Of a stretch of 64,000 nucleotides of DNA, positions 11,640-22,879 are shown in pieces (within the stretch, counting starts at the first letter, position 1; the number at the start of each line of letters is the position of its first letter). The notes beneath the pieces are model-generated. The model was given only the letters and a program-made list of their open reading frames with translations. It had not been told where the DNA came from and ran no database searches. Origin of the DNA: Heterodera schachtii (taxonomy: Eukaryota > Nematoda > Chromadorea > Rhabditida > Heteroderidae); the NCBI GenBank assembly GCA_023374025.1, contig SIJG01000038.1, positions 270,686-334,685 of the forward strand, in the 5' to 3' direction. The position numbers and the translations under genes are program-made.

Positions 11640-12055
11640 AAGATTTATATTGTGGTACGAAATGCGCGACATTTGCTGCATTTTGGGGGTCGACGCCGCA
11701 TTTTTTGCTGCTTTTGAGCTTTTTTGCCTCTTTTCTTGGGTTTTTTTCACTCAAATTCGGGATAATTCCTTAACAAATTTCATTAAAAATTACAAATTAC
11801 CCCCGGACGACGTTATGTCGGCACATTTTTGAAAAAAAAAACGAACTTAAAACTCGAAATTTGCCATTTTTGTACAAAAAAATCTATCAAAAATTAGAAT
11901 TAATTTTCAAAATTTTCTCAGCGGACCTATCGACATCGCCTGACTACTATTATTCGTTTTTCCATTAATGACTATTTAGTAAAAATTTTTAAAATTATTT
12001 CATAAATACTTTTATGAAAAAATTTATAATAATTTTATAAAACAAGTGAAAAATG
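11640..12055. other. Region between exon block and repeat, nothing firm
   Basis: The first 80 bp are conserved in the second copy (about 24900-24950, phrase GCGCGACATTTGC). They may be part of an intron or an upstream exon. The rest is AT-rich without features. Confidence 0.35.
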
Positions 12056-12258
12056 GGGTGCTATAGAGCCCGAAAAGTTCAAATTTGCGGGTCCCGCTGC
12101 CCCGAGGCATTAGAATTCAAAATTTTTTCTGGACGGAATCCCTCGAGTAATCCCGCAAATCACACATTCCCAAAAATCCCGCTTTTTCCAAAAAAAAGGT
12201 GCGGGATTTGGACTGGGATCCCGCAAAATCCCGCGCGGGATACGGCCCCACTCCGATC
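12056..12258. mobile_element. hAT-like fragment with CGGGAT words
   Basis: Left end TATAGAGCCCGAAAAG and right end CGGAGATCTCTAG-like sequence (read inverted) enclose repeated GCGGGTCCCGC, TCCCGCAAA and GCGGGATTTGG words. Related blocks with TAGAG ends lie at 24966-25112, 32080-32613 and 35538-35690. No duplication of the target was recognised here. Confidence 0.6.
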
Positions 12259-12654
12259 TCTAGCGTTTTGATTTTTTATGCCAATTTACATTTAAACAGA
12301 AGCCGAACTTTGAAACCAAGCGCTATTTCATATTTTTCACAATTTAATTTCGTATTTTCTGTAATATTTATGCGTTTTTTCAAAAAATCCTCTATTAGAA
12401 CGACCCGTTTGGCCCTTTTGACCCATAAAGACAGGAAAATTTTCTTCATTTTTAGAAAAATTTTCTCAAAGAATATTAATAAAAATTATCTTACGAAAAA
12501 TTGGTAAAATTGTGACGAAAATAAACATAAAAATACAGAAAATGTTTTATTTCACGCGATATTATTTTTTTAAATTTATTTTGTGTTTTCTCAAAAACAT
12601 TTTTAATCCTATTTTATAATAATAGTATTTTTTTTTCTCAATTAATTTTTAGAA

Positions 12655-13150
12655 AAAAAATTGGCGATTTCGCTCAAGCCGACTCCAGCCGAATGCAAGC
12701 GCCGTAGCCGCCACATGGCGCCGTCAGAGTGACTTCTCATGCGGGCGAGGGCACATTGCCAGGGCCAATGCGCCTGTCTTTGCCGTTAAGCTCGAGGCGC
12801 GTGTCAGGGGCGGTACCGCCACATGGAACACATTTTCTGCCAATTGTCGCGGCGATGCTGCGCTTTTCAGCGTGTAGCCGGTCAATGGACCATTTTCAAC
12901 CGAGCGACAACGGCGAGTGAGGCGCGAAACGGCGCCGGCGAGCAATCGCACGGCGTTAATGGCGAATTGTTCATTTTATATACAGTGAGAAATGAGCGAT
13001 TCAATTTTGGTGTGAGGTGTAAAAGGGGAGAGGAATGGGTGGCATAGGGGCGCACTATCTATGCGCTATTTCGCCCGCTGCGCTCGTTTCTTTACCGACT
13101 AATTAAGCAATAGTTGTGTACTATTTCTCCCACCGCTGTTTGTTTAAATT
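12655..13150. repeat. Dispersed repeat A, copy 3
   Basis: Begins TTGGCGATTTCGCTCAAGCC and ends near GTACTATTTCTCCCACCGCT. It is closest to copy 4 (25588-26088), consistent with both lying at corresponding positions of the large segmental duplication. Confidence 0.75.
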
Positions 13151-13434
13151 AGGCACAAATTTCGGTTTTCTTTGAAATGGACGGGGGGGGGGAGACCAAC
13201 TGGGAAGCCGTTTTTTAAAAAAAATTGTTTTGCTTTTGACAATTGATTAAAATTTTTAAAGTAAAGATTTTGCAAATTTTAGACAACATTTTTAAAGAAA
13301 ATTTGTATATAATTTTAAAAAAACGCATCCATATTTCGGGGAGGGGGGGGGGGAGGGCAAACATCCAAAATTTTTTCTAATTTACCTTCCATAAAAATTT
13401 CATTAATTAAAATTTAAAATTTCGGTTGTTGAGA
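13151..13434. other. Short AT-rich spacer with G runs
   Basis: G runs at about 13183-13191 and 13342-13354. No gene seen. Confidence 0.5.
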
Positions 13435-13944
13435 CTACTCCTTCCCCCCCTTTTTGTTACGTTTGACCGACCTGCCCAAATTGATGCGGTGCAGTTTTGA
13501 AAAATCCGGCTTATAAATTTGCACGCGGATGGTCCTGATCAGTGCTCGCAGCTCACTGCTGTCATGGTGTTGTTGTGGTTGATCAGTTTCTGTCGGCTGA
13601 TCACTTTGATTTGTCGGCGATGGCACTTTTTCAACAGCCAATGGCTCAACATGGCACTCAAAAACCAGCTCAATTTGCGCAGATTGGTCGGCATTTGAAA
13701 TGCCAAGTTCAAATGCTTCGCCACTTTTTATGAGGCGTGACGGCACATTGCCATGGCGTCCGTCAAAATTTAAAAATGCCAAAACAATTTTTGTTTTACG
13801 CGTGTTTTGGTTAGCATTTTGGTAGTCAACGCACAATTTCAAATTTTTTGTTTCAATCCGATCATTAGCAAAAGTGCCAAAATTGTTGGACAAAAACGGA
13901 TGGGCGAACAGAATGACAGTGAGTGCAAAAGAACAAATAAACAT
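13435..13944 (-). CDS. Small secreted protein, unrecognised family
   Basis: A single-exon frame of 169 codons with a clear signal peptide (MFICSFALTVILFAHPFLS, hydrophobic to about residue 20, likely cleaved near residue 26). The mature part starts as a basic/Asn-rich segment with one Cys (LCVDYQNANQN) and continues with FLNFDGRHGNVPSRLIK and a single-Cys ELVFECHVE strand-like segment. A Thr/Gln/Pro linker (about residues 110-128) and a basic tail, RSVKRNKKGGKE, follow. No catalytic motif was seen. A 5'-truncated, interrupted copy lies at 32622-32850 with the same FETFEIAFSN/FELGISN region, so the gene belonged to a duplicated segment. The signal peptide suggests export and an effector role is possible, but that is inference only. 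Confidence 0.6.
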   Translation of the reverse strand: MFICSFALTVILFAHPFLSNNFGTFANDRIETKNLKLCVDYQNANQNTRKTKIVLAFLNFDGRHGNVPSRLIKSGEAFELGISNADQSAQIELVFECHVEPLAVEKVPSPTNQSDQPTETDQPQQHHDSSELRALIRTIRVQIYKPDFSKLHRINLGRSVKRNKKGGKE

Positions 13945-14610
13945 TTTTGCTTAATGAATCTTTTTTAGAGCAATTTGTTTAATTTATTTGTTTAATTCAA
14001 TTTATTTCTAAACAAAAATAAATTAAATAAATATTTTTTATTGTATAAATGCTTAATTTAAAATCATAAATATTTCTAAAATAAATTTTTTTAAGAAAAG
14101 TAAAAATTTAATTTAAATTTTTTAATAATGATTTTATATTTTAATTGTAAAATATAATTTTATTCTGTTATTTATCAATTTTTGTATTGAATTTAATAAG
14201 AAAGATTCGCAAATCAATAGATTCATTGACGTTTTATATTTCATTAAAAACATTTTTACATTCATTTGACGTAATTGATGCTCATTTATTTTTAAATAAA
14301 TCTAATTTCGTCAATTATGCTCAAGTAAATTAAAAATGGAAAATAATCATGACGTCATCTGTTATTGAATTCAATAGTGAAAAAATGATGACGGCATTGC
14401 TTAGGCGATGATGGCACTTTGTTCCTACAATGGCATTTTTGAACGGTTGGTATTCTGAAATTTTTTCATTAAATTAAAAAGTCCCCACTTAAATAAACAA
14501 TTTTTTTGTTAAAAAATTAAAAATGATGACAGCATTGCCTAGGCGATGATGGCATTTTGTTCAGGTAAGGGTCAATAGCGTCTTATTCAAGTGTAAAGCA
14601 TAATGACTTT
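13945..14610. repeat. Upstream region with repeated GATGATGGCA phrase
   Basis: An AT-rich 5' flank of the secreted-protein gene. The phrase GGCGATGATGGCA with surrounding sequence appears at about 14404 and 14542, and a related piece at about 14925 (TTTTGTTCCTACAATGGCA). The same phrases occur at about 33218, confirming duplication of this flank with the gene copy at 32622. Confidence 0.6.
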
Positions 14611-14614
14611 TTTT

Positions 14615-14902
14615 TTTCTGGATTGACAAAATTTTATAAGATTGACATATTCAAGAATTTCAAATGTCTACAAGCTATTGATAAGCTTTTACTGAGCGAT
14701 TCAAAAATTTTTTATAAACGGCTGCTGCAACACAAAAACCGAAAAATTTCAGAATTTTTTCATATTTTTATTTGTAACTTTTTTACATGTCGCTTTATCT
14801 TTGCTATTTTTGGAAAGCCAACAAAGTTAGATAAGAGCTGTCAAATGATACCAAATTTGTTGAATTTGATCAATAAAGAAAAAAAACTTATGATGCTCTA
14901 AA
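14615..14902. mobile_element. Arm-less fragment of the foldback core
   Basis: Contains AGAGCTGTCAAATGATACCAA and TTGAATTTGATCAATAAAG, matching the right half of the core found in the elements at 15016 and 61285, but with no GC-rich arms. It is probably a decayed copy next to the intact one. Confidence 0.5.
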
Positions 14903-15015
14903 CTTGGCTGGGGGTGTAACTGATCCCCATCGCTTTTGTTCCTACAATGGCACCTTTGAAGGACGCGTTTGGCATTATGACAATTTTTCATTAATTTATA
15001 ACGGTAGTGGTCAGT

Positions 15016-15476
15016 CGGTTTACCTCAGTTCGGCCGTCACGGTTCGGCCCTCACGGTTCGGCCGTCACGATTCGGCCGGCACGGTTCGGCCCCAGCGTGT
15101 TTTTCCAATATAACTTTCTATAACTTTTTTCTTTGTAATCCAAATCCAACATTGTTGGTATCATTCGAAAGTTTATCATGTTTAGAAGCTTTTTCTAAGC
15201 TATTGCTTAGCGATTAGACAATTAACCAAAAAGTTATACATGAAAATTGCAAAAAAGTCGAAATTTTTGAAGTTTTTCTTAATAAATTTTTTCCAGGACT
15301 TAAAATTTTTTGTTTTTAGCAAGGCTAATAAAGCATGTTAAGAGCTTTCGAATGATACCAAGATTATTGGATTTGGATTATAAATAAAAAAGCTATCGTG
15401 GAAAAACACGCTGGGGCCGAACCGTGCCGGCCGAACCGTGAGGGCCGAACTGTGACGGCCGAACTGAGCGAGTCCG
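15016..15476. mobile_element. Foldback element, arm word GGTTCGGCCGTCAC
   Basis: The left arm (about 15030-15110) is four tandem variants of GGTTCGGCC(G/C)TCAC followed by CCAGCGTGTTTTTCCA. The right arm (about 15398-15468) is its inverse complement with the same number of words. The core is also self-complementary: TTGGTATCATTCGAAAG at 15155 faces CTTTCGAATGATACCAA at about 15345. An 8-bp duplication TGGTCAGT flanks it (15008-15015 and 15477-15484). End sequences CGGTTTACCTCAG and CTGAGCGAGTCCG match those of the element at 61285. It has no coding capacity. Confidence 0.9.
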
Positions 15477-15597
15477 TGGTCAGTTCCGTTGCAGTTCTTT
15501 AAAGCGTTTTTCGTCCCAGAGAAAAATTTTGATCGAAATACAAAAATCGACAAAATACATATTATATTTTTAAATATATAATTGAATTTGTACACTT

Positions 15598-15792
15598 GGC
15601 AAAAATTCAAACAGAAATTTCTGAATATCATTTTAATTATGGAATTTCACGAAACCAAAACAAAATGAAACAACAAAAAACTAAGATTTCTGAGGATTTT
15701 GGAGCGCTAATATTCAGGAAAATGCAACTACAAATTTCTAATGATCATCGCTATTATCAAAACCAAATTGAACCGAATTTGATTATTGGAAT
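15598..15792. repeat. Segmental duplication, copy A, first part
   Basis: Near-collinear with 26578-26768 (shared phrases ATTTTAATTATGGAAT, GAGGATTTTGGAGCGCTA, GAATTTGATTATTGGAAT). In copy A it is cut off by the MITE at 15793 and about 3.1 kb of other sequence, and resumes at 19003. Confidence 0.75.
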
Positions 15793-15861
15793 TAGAGTTG
15801 CACGGGACCGGGAATTTTGACAAAAAACCGGGAATTCCCGGCCCGGTCCCGTGCAACTCTA
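15793..15861. mobile_element. 69-bp hAT-like MITE
   Basis: Near-perfect hairpin: TAGAGTTGCACGGGACCGGG on the left, its complement ending CAACTCTA on the right. Flanks are ATTGGAAT and ATTGGAAA, an 8-bp duplication with one mismatch. Its insertion point is exactly where copy A of the segmental duplication departs from copy B. Confidence 0.9.
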
Positions 15862-15866
15862 ATTGG

Positions 15867-16290
15867 AAATAATTCAACAGGAAGGCCAATGAATTTGATG
15901 TGAATGAAGGAATTTATTATGAAATGGTGTTATGCTGTCCACAAAATCTGCCCTTTTCTGATAATTTCCTTTATTCCTCAAATTGATTGTTTCATTAATT
16001 ATGTTAATTAAAAGGCTATTTAAAGAATAATTGGTTATAGAAGGAATACCAATGAAAAGGGAAATGAAAAATATCAGGAAAGATTAAAGAATTTAATAGA
16101 AAAAAAGATTTTTTAAATTTTTTTTTTGTTTTCCCAAATTTGTCTTTCTTTCTATTGGCATTCGAAATATAAAAACCAAAAAAAAAATACTATGAATGAG
16201 AAGTATAAAAGAGAAAATAAATAAATAATTCAACAGAAACGCCAATGAATTTGATGTGAAAGAAGGAATTTATTATGAAATGGTGACGAA
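15867..16290. repeat. Direct repeat of a 60-bp phrase downstream of a pseudogene
   Basis: ATAATTCAACAG, GCCAATGAATTTGATGTGAA and GGAATTTATTATGAAATGGT occur at 15870-15930 and again at 16224-16287. The second copy forms the 3' end of the secreted-family pseudogene; the first is separated from it by AT-rich DNA. Confidence 0.7.
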
Positions 16291-18634
16291 ATGAAAATGC
16301 CAAATTTGCTTTCATATTCTTCACTAAGTTGTTCTTTTGCTTCACTATTTGTCGCATTTTTAATTGCTTTTTTCAATTTCTTCTTCTCTTCTTTGGCATT
16401 TTCTTTGGCATTTTCATACATTTTTTCCAATTTTTGCTCAAATTCTTCCCGAATTCTTTCAATGTCCGTTGGTCCGTTCGAAATTTGTTTTTCATTTTGC
16501 ATTTTTTTTATGGGACCAATTTTTCTCTTCTTTAATTTCAATATTTAATTCCTCCTCATTTACCAATTTTATTTCATCAGCGGGATTTTCATGTTTTTTC
16601 CAAAAGAATTTAGAAAAATCATTCATACTTTTGAAAACATTAATTAAACTGCGAGGATATTGTTGTATAATGAATATTGGCTTCACCAATGGTGGCAATT
16701 GTTTTTTTGACACTTTCGGATTTTTAGCTGAATAAATTATTATCATTATTTTAGGGGCTGTAAATTATATGATTTTGCACATTTTTTTTAGCGCATATGC
16801 TATGAAGAAAAGGGCTCAAAAATAGCATTTCTACGTTAAAATTTATTTGATTTGGTGAAGGTTTTTATTCCATATAAATCCATATTTTGGGGGTTTTCGA
16901 GAATAAATGTATATTTCGCCATTTTTGCATTTTTAGAGCATATTTCAGCCATTTTTGACAAATTTTCGAAAGAAAAATTCAATAAAAACGAAAAACACAC
17001 CCTTAAGGATCGACTTTTTGGAATTTTTAAAAAAATACACCCTTAAAAGAAAAATTTTTAAATTTTTGAAAGAACTTTTGAAGGAAAAATTTTTGATACA
17101 AAAGATGAAAAAAAAGTAATTTTGTTTTAGCATAAAACAAAAATTCAAAAAAAAAAAATTCAAAATTGCATATGTAAATTTTTAAATTCAAAATTTTTGC
17201 AATTGTCTAAAAAACGCTCCTAGCAATTGTTTAGGTGTTTTTAAAGTCGATCCTGCATTTTAACACAATTATTGGCATTTTTTGAGAGTTAAAAGCCATT
17301 TTTGGTAGTTTTTAAGGCATATTTTAGTGCATATTTGGGAATTTTTTGGTTTTTAGTGCATATTTGAGGGATTTTTAGTGCATACAACTTCGAACCCTAA
17401 TTATTAATTATGAAAAATCAAACCTTCAGCATATAATCGGAATAAATATTCATATAAAATGTCCACAAATTTTCGATACTTTTGGCATTCTGTCCGTTCG
17501 TTTTTTTCAAATTTCTTCCCAATTTTTTCAGAATGCCAATTCTCTCTCATCAAATACAAAAGGCCAAGATGGGCTTCATATGCTTGCGTCATATGCTTTT
17601 TCGTTTTCTCAATTTCGTCCAACTCAAAAGAAAAAATGAATTCCTTTCACTTTCAATCTATAAAAAAAATTCGAATATTCTTTAGCCAGCTTAAAAAATT
17701 TCTCAAAATTTGTTGCTAATCCTTTGACAAATTCCGAAAAAAGGGCATCTTTATACTAAATGTTGAATTTGTTTTATTTCCATTGAATCTAAGTCTTACC
17801 CATGTGTGTTGATCTTCGAATTTTGAATACGCAATTATCAAATGTTTGTCATCATTAATTTCATCATGATCATCTTCTTGTTCTTCTTCTGCCCTTTCTT
17901 CCGCTTTTTTCAACATTTCCTCCAAATAATCTCCAAAATTTTGTCGAATTATTCCTTCTAAACTTTTATTTGTTTTATAATTATTCGTTGTGTCAATTGC
18001 CAATTGCAAAATCATTTCATTAATTGGCATCATTTGTTCATTTTCAAATTTTATTTCATAATTCAATCTCTTCTCATTCAACAGTTTTGGTTTAAAAGTG
18101 TTTTCGTCAGGTTTTATGAACAAATTGTTTAATTTATATTCATAATATTGTCCCTCCCATTTATTAAAATAAAATCGCGAAATTTTGACGAGACAATTCA
18201 CCGAATAAATTATTGGTCCTTCAATTTCTATTTCACCTTTAAATACGAATTTTGGCTTCATTGTTGGAATTCCGGCGTATTCTCTGTACAAATATTCATA
18301 CAAAATGTCCAAATATTTGCGATATTTTTGGCATTCTGTCCGTTCATATTCCTCAAATTCATCCGCTATTTGATCACACTGCCAATTTACTCTCATAAAA
18401 AACATAATGCCAAAGTGTGCTTCACATTTTCTCATTGAATATTCACTCATTTTCGTTTCTTTAGGACTTTTCATAAATGTTATTAGCATATTGTCCTCAA
18501 CCTAATTAATTAAATGGATTAATAAAATTAATTATTCCAATAAATTATCTCACCGATTGATTTGCATTTAAAATTGGAATAAAAAAATGATGGGAAATAA
18601 TTATAAAAGAAATTAAAGAGAATGAATAAAACAT
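16230..18634 (-). pseudogene. Secreted modular family, member 1 (frameshifted)
   Basis: Minus-strand paralogue of the intact gene at 59055. Exon 1 (18634-18554) encodes a signal peptide of about 25 residues ending SNANQS-like (ILNANQS). Exon 2 runs from 18501 to about 17802 and carries the module ECQKYRKYLDILYEYLYREY. Exon 3 (about 17757-17414) carries the second module CQKYRKFVDILYEYLFRLY, and exon 4 starts near 16731. Two lesions break it: a frame change with a stop near 17635, where sequence present in the intact gene is missing, and another frame change in an 8-A run at 16502-16509. The stop codon used by the intact copy is also lost. Intron 3 is enlarged by an element at about 16753-17398. 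An assembly error at the homopolymer cannot be excluded, but the first lesion looks real. Confidence 0.75.
16753..17399. mobile_element. Inverted-repeat element in the pseudogene intron
   Basis: Left end TAGGGGCTGTAAATTATATG and right end CATACAACTTCGAACCCTA (inverse of TAGGGTTCGAAG) enclose phrases such as GTGCATATTT. The flanks ATTATT are similar, but a clean 8-bp duplication is not evident. It is related to the element at 23488-24176. Confidence 0.7.
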
Positions 18635-18732
18635 TGTTTTATTGCTTTTTTAAAATTTTCATAAATGAAAAATATCTAATTCAGTTCCCCTTAAAAATGG
18701 GCCAATTTGGGCAATCTCAAAAAAAAGAAAAC

Positions 18733-18995
18733 GTACTGATTTTTCGTTTGTCCTGAATTGGAGATGGGCAACCTGTACTGATTTTTATGATTTGTCCTGA
18801 ATTTGAGATGGGTAATCTCAAAAATAGTAAATGTACTGATTTTTATGATTTGTCCTGAATTGGAGATGGGTAATCTCAAAAATAGAAAATGTACTGATTT
18901 TTATGATTTGTTCTGAATTGGAGAAAGGCAATTTCAATTATAAAAAATGTACTGATTTTTACGATTTGTCCTGAATTAAATATGGGCAATGTCAA
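18733..18995. repeat. Tandem repeat, about 58-bp unit, 4-5 copies
   Basis: Units begin with TGTACTGATTTTTATGATTT and continue GTCCTGAATTGGAGATGGG plus a GGTAATCTCAAAAATAG-like end. Starts fall at about 18735, 18775, 18833, 18891 and 18949; the first unit is shortened. Confidence 0.85.
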
Positions 18996-19529
18996 TTATC
19001 TGCATAGGGGAATTCCCAGCTGGTCGATAGCCAGAAAAAAAAATTTCGGAGGATGGAACCCTGACTTTTTTTTACTTTTCGGGCAACCGATCATATTTTA
19101 GAGAAATTTTAAACCATTTAGTATGTACATATTTACAAAGCAATTAAAATATTTTTCAAATTTCGCCAATTTTTTAGTTAAATTTTTCTTAGTGACGAAC
19201 TGAACAGTGACAAAAAAACGCCCACAAAGAACTGGGCCGGAACAGGCAGGACGGAACTGGCCCCGTTCAAATTAAAAAGTGCCCAAAAAAGCGAAATTAA
19301 TTTTTTTTTTTTTCAAAGAAAATAAATTCTCATTTAAAGAAGCCGGACCCACTCACAAAAATTATATTTAGTGACTTTACACGCGAAAAAAAAAGAAATT
19401 TTTTTTTTGAGAAATTGAAAAAATTGTCCATTATTGTATCGTGAGTCCTTTACGGAGGAATTTAAGGATTTGAATTAAATTGATTTATGATCACGAGATA
19501 AAAACTGAGATTTATATAATTTCTAAATT

Positions 19530-19850
19530 TTAATGAGTGTATTTCACGTTTTTTGAAATCCCGATTTATGGGGTGTATTTAACAAAATTTTTCGCCATTT
19601 TTCGCCAAAAAATTACTATTTTGCCATTTTGTCTCATTTTTCAAAAAGTATGGTAAAATGGGGATCCGGCGGTGCCGATAGGCGCTGCCGGGAAAATTTT
19701 TGAGTATTTAAATGCAATTTTGTTAAGAAAATTGCATAAAATTTCAAAAAAAAATTATTGAAAATTTTTACTTTTTTGGGTTTCGGGGGCGGGGGCTTTA
19801 GCCCCCTCAGCCCCCCCCCCCTGCCTACGCCCTTGCCCTGAAGTACTTTT
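19530..19850. mobile_element. Insertion private to copy A, ending CTGCCTACGCCCTTG
   Basis: Present in copy A but absent at the corresponding point of copy B (about 27270-27370). It contains a GC hairpin GGGGGCTTTAGCCCCC, a C run of 11, the recurring word CCGGCGGTGCCGATAGGCGC and the end CTGCCTACGCCCTTG. It is probably a non-autonomous DNA element; its left end is not defined. Confidence 0.55.
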
Positions 19851-20307
19851 CGGTTTTGGGGCCTAGATTTGAATTTTTAAAAAAACAACAACAAAGGACG
19901 CGCAATATTGAAAAAATATTCATTCGCATTGCATAAATTAACGATAGGACATTTGCTTTCCAAATTCACCACTCTGATAGAATAAATTAGCGCAGAATAG
20001 CCATTCCTTGGCTCTTAACTTCTCATCCTAAGGAGAGAAGGTGTTTCCCAGTCGCTTCATTGACAAATCATTCGCCTAATTTGCATTTTCAACCACAATT
20101 TTTATGGATGTGAAATAGTCAATTTTTTAAAGTTTTTGGGCAAGGTATAAGAAAAGGTCATTTTAAACAGTTATAAATTTGGATGAAAGTTTTATGTGCT
20201 AAAACTGCCTAAATAGTTATTTAAATCTTATCAAATAAATCAAAATTAATTTAATTATTACAACCATAATGAACGAATATTTTTTAAGATCAGTCCTAAT
20301 TTATAAT

Positions 20308-20889
20308 TAGGGATGATATTTTTAGGCAAAAGCCTATTTTTTCCTGAGCTCCCCGTGGCCTGAAACGCACGAAAAACATTTTTTTGGGCTGTTGTTAAGC
20401 TACTTTTCGAGTTATTAGTGCCTATTTTCTAGGCTTTTATTTTTAGCGCCTAAAAAGCCTAAAAAATTTTGAAAGAGCCTATTTTTGCCTATTTTGGCGT
20501 TTTGTCCAAAATTTGTTAATAAAAATGCAATAAAAACGAAAATGACACCCCTAAGAATCGACCCCAAAAAATTTAAAAAATATAGACCTAAAAATTGACC
20601 AAAATTTCAGAAAATGTTCACCTAAGAAATGAAAAAATTTTCCCAAAATTCGTCTCAAAAATTTATTCATTTAATTTCTTGACAAGAATTTTTGATTTAA
20701 AAATTATTTAGCTTAATACTGATTTGGCTTAATATTTGTTGACTTTTGAATAAATTTTTGTTATTTTACATCCCTAAAAATTGGGTTTTTAGTGCCTATT
20801 TTCCATTTTTTAGAGCCTATTTTGGGGTTTTTTAGAACCTAAAGCCTACCTATTTTGGCGGTTTTTAGAGCCTAAAAATATCATCCCTA
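20308..20889. mobile_element. 582-bp inverted-repeat element with perfect 8-bp duplication
   Basis: Ends TAGGGATGATATTTTTAGGC and GCCTAAAAATATCATCCCTA are exact complements. TTTATAAT flanks both sides (20300-20307, 20890-20897). The interior consists of variants of GCCTATTTTGGCG with no transposase. It is private to copy A of the segmental duplication, so it inserted after that event. Confidence 0.9.
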
Positions 20890-21290
20890 TTTATAATGTT
20901 TAATCGAATGGAAATAATTAAAATATAATGATAATAATGATTGATTTTAAAAAAATATTCGTTCATTAATGTAGTAATAATTAAATTAATTTTGTTTATT
21001 TGATAAGATTTTCCCTCAGAAAGCCGAAAATTAAGGATTAAATGCAATGCAAAGTTCGGGTGGTTTGCAATAATTTTTGAATGTGAAAACTGAAAGTCTG
21101 AACGCCTTAGGCTTTGACAGATTCTTTTATTATTGTGCCTAAAAGTTTTTATTGCTAATGTTGTTTGGGCAATTCCAGAATTTTGATAATATGGAATAAA
21201 TATTTAAAAATTGAAATATTAATGAGAAATAAACTTAAAAATATACTTCTACAATTTTATTCTCATAATAATTAAATAGTGAGGTACCCG

Positions 21291-21880
21291 AAAACATTTT
21301 ATTTATTTATATGTATAAAATTTATTAGATTCTTTTCATTTATCCTATGATTTATTTATTCTATTTTTGTTCCTTTATAATTTTTTTTGTGATTATCAAC
21401 AAATTTTTTCAGAATGGTCGCGCAAATTGTTAATTGTAAATTTCAATACCATTTAAGAAAAGTTTATTTTTTCTTTCTTAAATAAAAGAAACAAGGCAAA
21501 AAAGGTAAAATTCCAAAAAAGACAAAGAAAAAATAAACAGTAAATGCTTTTAAATTGGTCTGTCCCAAAAATCGCAGATAATTAATATAAAAAGAGCTTT
21601 TGTGATCAGCTACTTTGAATGACACTTTCCTTATCCTGTTTTAGCGGACTTAAAACTTTTCAACATACTCTCCATCCAAATTCTTTTTCGAACTATCTTC
21701 CACTAATTTTCGCCATTTTTCCTGTATAAGGTGTAATTTTATTAATTTTTTAACTCACAATTTACTATTTTCTTTCTTGTTGGGCAAAATTGACACGTCA
21801 AGTTTGCAACTTGAAATGATTTTTTGCACGACCAAATTAATGCGCTTTTTTAGATTTAGACGAACTATTATCAACTGCCA
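21291..21880. other. AT-rich spacer with a possible isolated terminal exon
   Basis: On the minus strand, TATACAG at about 21728-21722 is followed by 23 codons (EKWRKLVEDSSKKNLDGEYV...) and a TAA at 21650. It has the composition of coding DNA, but no upstream exon in a matching phase was found. It may be a remnant. Confidence 0.25.
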
Positions 21881-21886
21881 AAAGAA

Positions 21887-22607
21887 ATGTTCAGCAACTT
21901 GGCTCTGTACCGCGAATTTGATGTGCCACCACTTTATATCGAGAAAAATTTAACTGCCCACGAGATTGGGCATGCCATGATTGCGGTGCTTGACCGAGAC
22001 GCGACTCCACTCCGATACGTCACGAAATTTTTTGTGACAAAGGGCCAATGGTCGAAAAAGGATTTTCTTTATTGAGAAATTGGAAGAACATGTAAGCCTT
22101 CTTCGTGAGCCGGGCCATCATGTCTGTTGCCAACTGACCAAGGCACTTGTACTCTACGGCTTGTCAGGAATTGGCAAAACGCATATTGCCAAAACAATAG
22201 CTCGTGAGGCCAATTGCCGCTTCGTCGAAATGGTCGCGATGTCCGAGAATCTTCTGCTACATTCGTCATCAGGCCGTGAAATGACCGTGGATGGAACTTT
22301 CGGTAAAAATGCATTTTAACTATTTTTTAATTAAATGCGAATATTTTGTTCATGCCATCAACCGGACTAAACGCATTGACGGCTTTTTGATGGTCGGGAC
22401 GATAAACGATTGTCAACCAGAAGAAATGTTCAGCAACTTGGCACTGTATCGCGAATTTCAGGTGCCACCACTTTTTATTTCGAGAAGGCGCAAGCTTATC
22501 AGGTAATCGGAATTCATTGCATTTGGGCAGGAATGAAGCTCAAAAAATTTTTGTATGCAGAAAATGCGAGTGCCTTTTATTCTTTAAATCAAAAATTTGC
22601 TATTTGA
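21887..22607 (+). pseudogene. FtsH/YME1-like AAA protease fragments
   Basis: Scrambled pieces of an AAA metalloprotease. 21887-22072 encodes TAHEIGHAMIAVLDRDATP, which contains HEIGH, matching the HExxH zinc site of M41 peptidases. 22080-22310 encodes a Walker A region, YGLSGIGKTHIAKTIAREA, normally located upstream of the protease domain. After a GTAAAA intron-like start, 22340-22500 encodes RIDGFLMVGTIN (post-Walker B type), then repeats the MFSNLALYREF segment already present at 21887. The order protease-then-ATPase is reversed relative to FtsH, so this is tandem or rearranged debris rather than one gene. FtsH domain order and motifs are established; loss of function is inferred. Confidence 0.7.
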
Positions 22608-22879
22608 GGCCAAGTTCATTTTCAAGGGAAACAATACCTTTAAAAAGATACGTCTTCTAATTAAAATCAGATTACAAAAAACAATTAATGATTATTGAAA
22701 TTTCAATTTTCAGTTCCTTAAAACGATAAAATAAGATTTGAAATTATTAAAATTTGACAATTTCTCATCTAAACTGATTTTTTACGCATTTCCTCTAAAA
22801 TTTTCATTTGCGGGCAGTTCCTCCTTTTACGTACCTGGATATTTTTGCTTGTGATTTATCGCTTTATTGTTTGACAATT

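Larger units (their letters stand above)
19003..21290. repeat. Segmental duplication, copy A, main part
   Basis: Collinear with 26765-30095 once insertions are ignored. Matching stretches include AATTCCCAGC(T/A)GGTCGAT (19011/26775), AATAAATTAGCGCAGAAT (19981/28741) and AGAAAGCCGAAAATTAAGGA (21018/29194). Copy A carries private insertions at about 19530-19850 and 20308-20889. No coding region was recognised in either copy, so what the original segment did is unclear. Confidence 0.75.
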
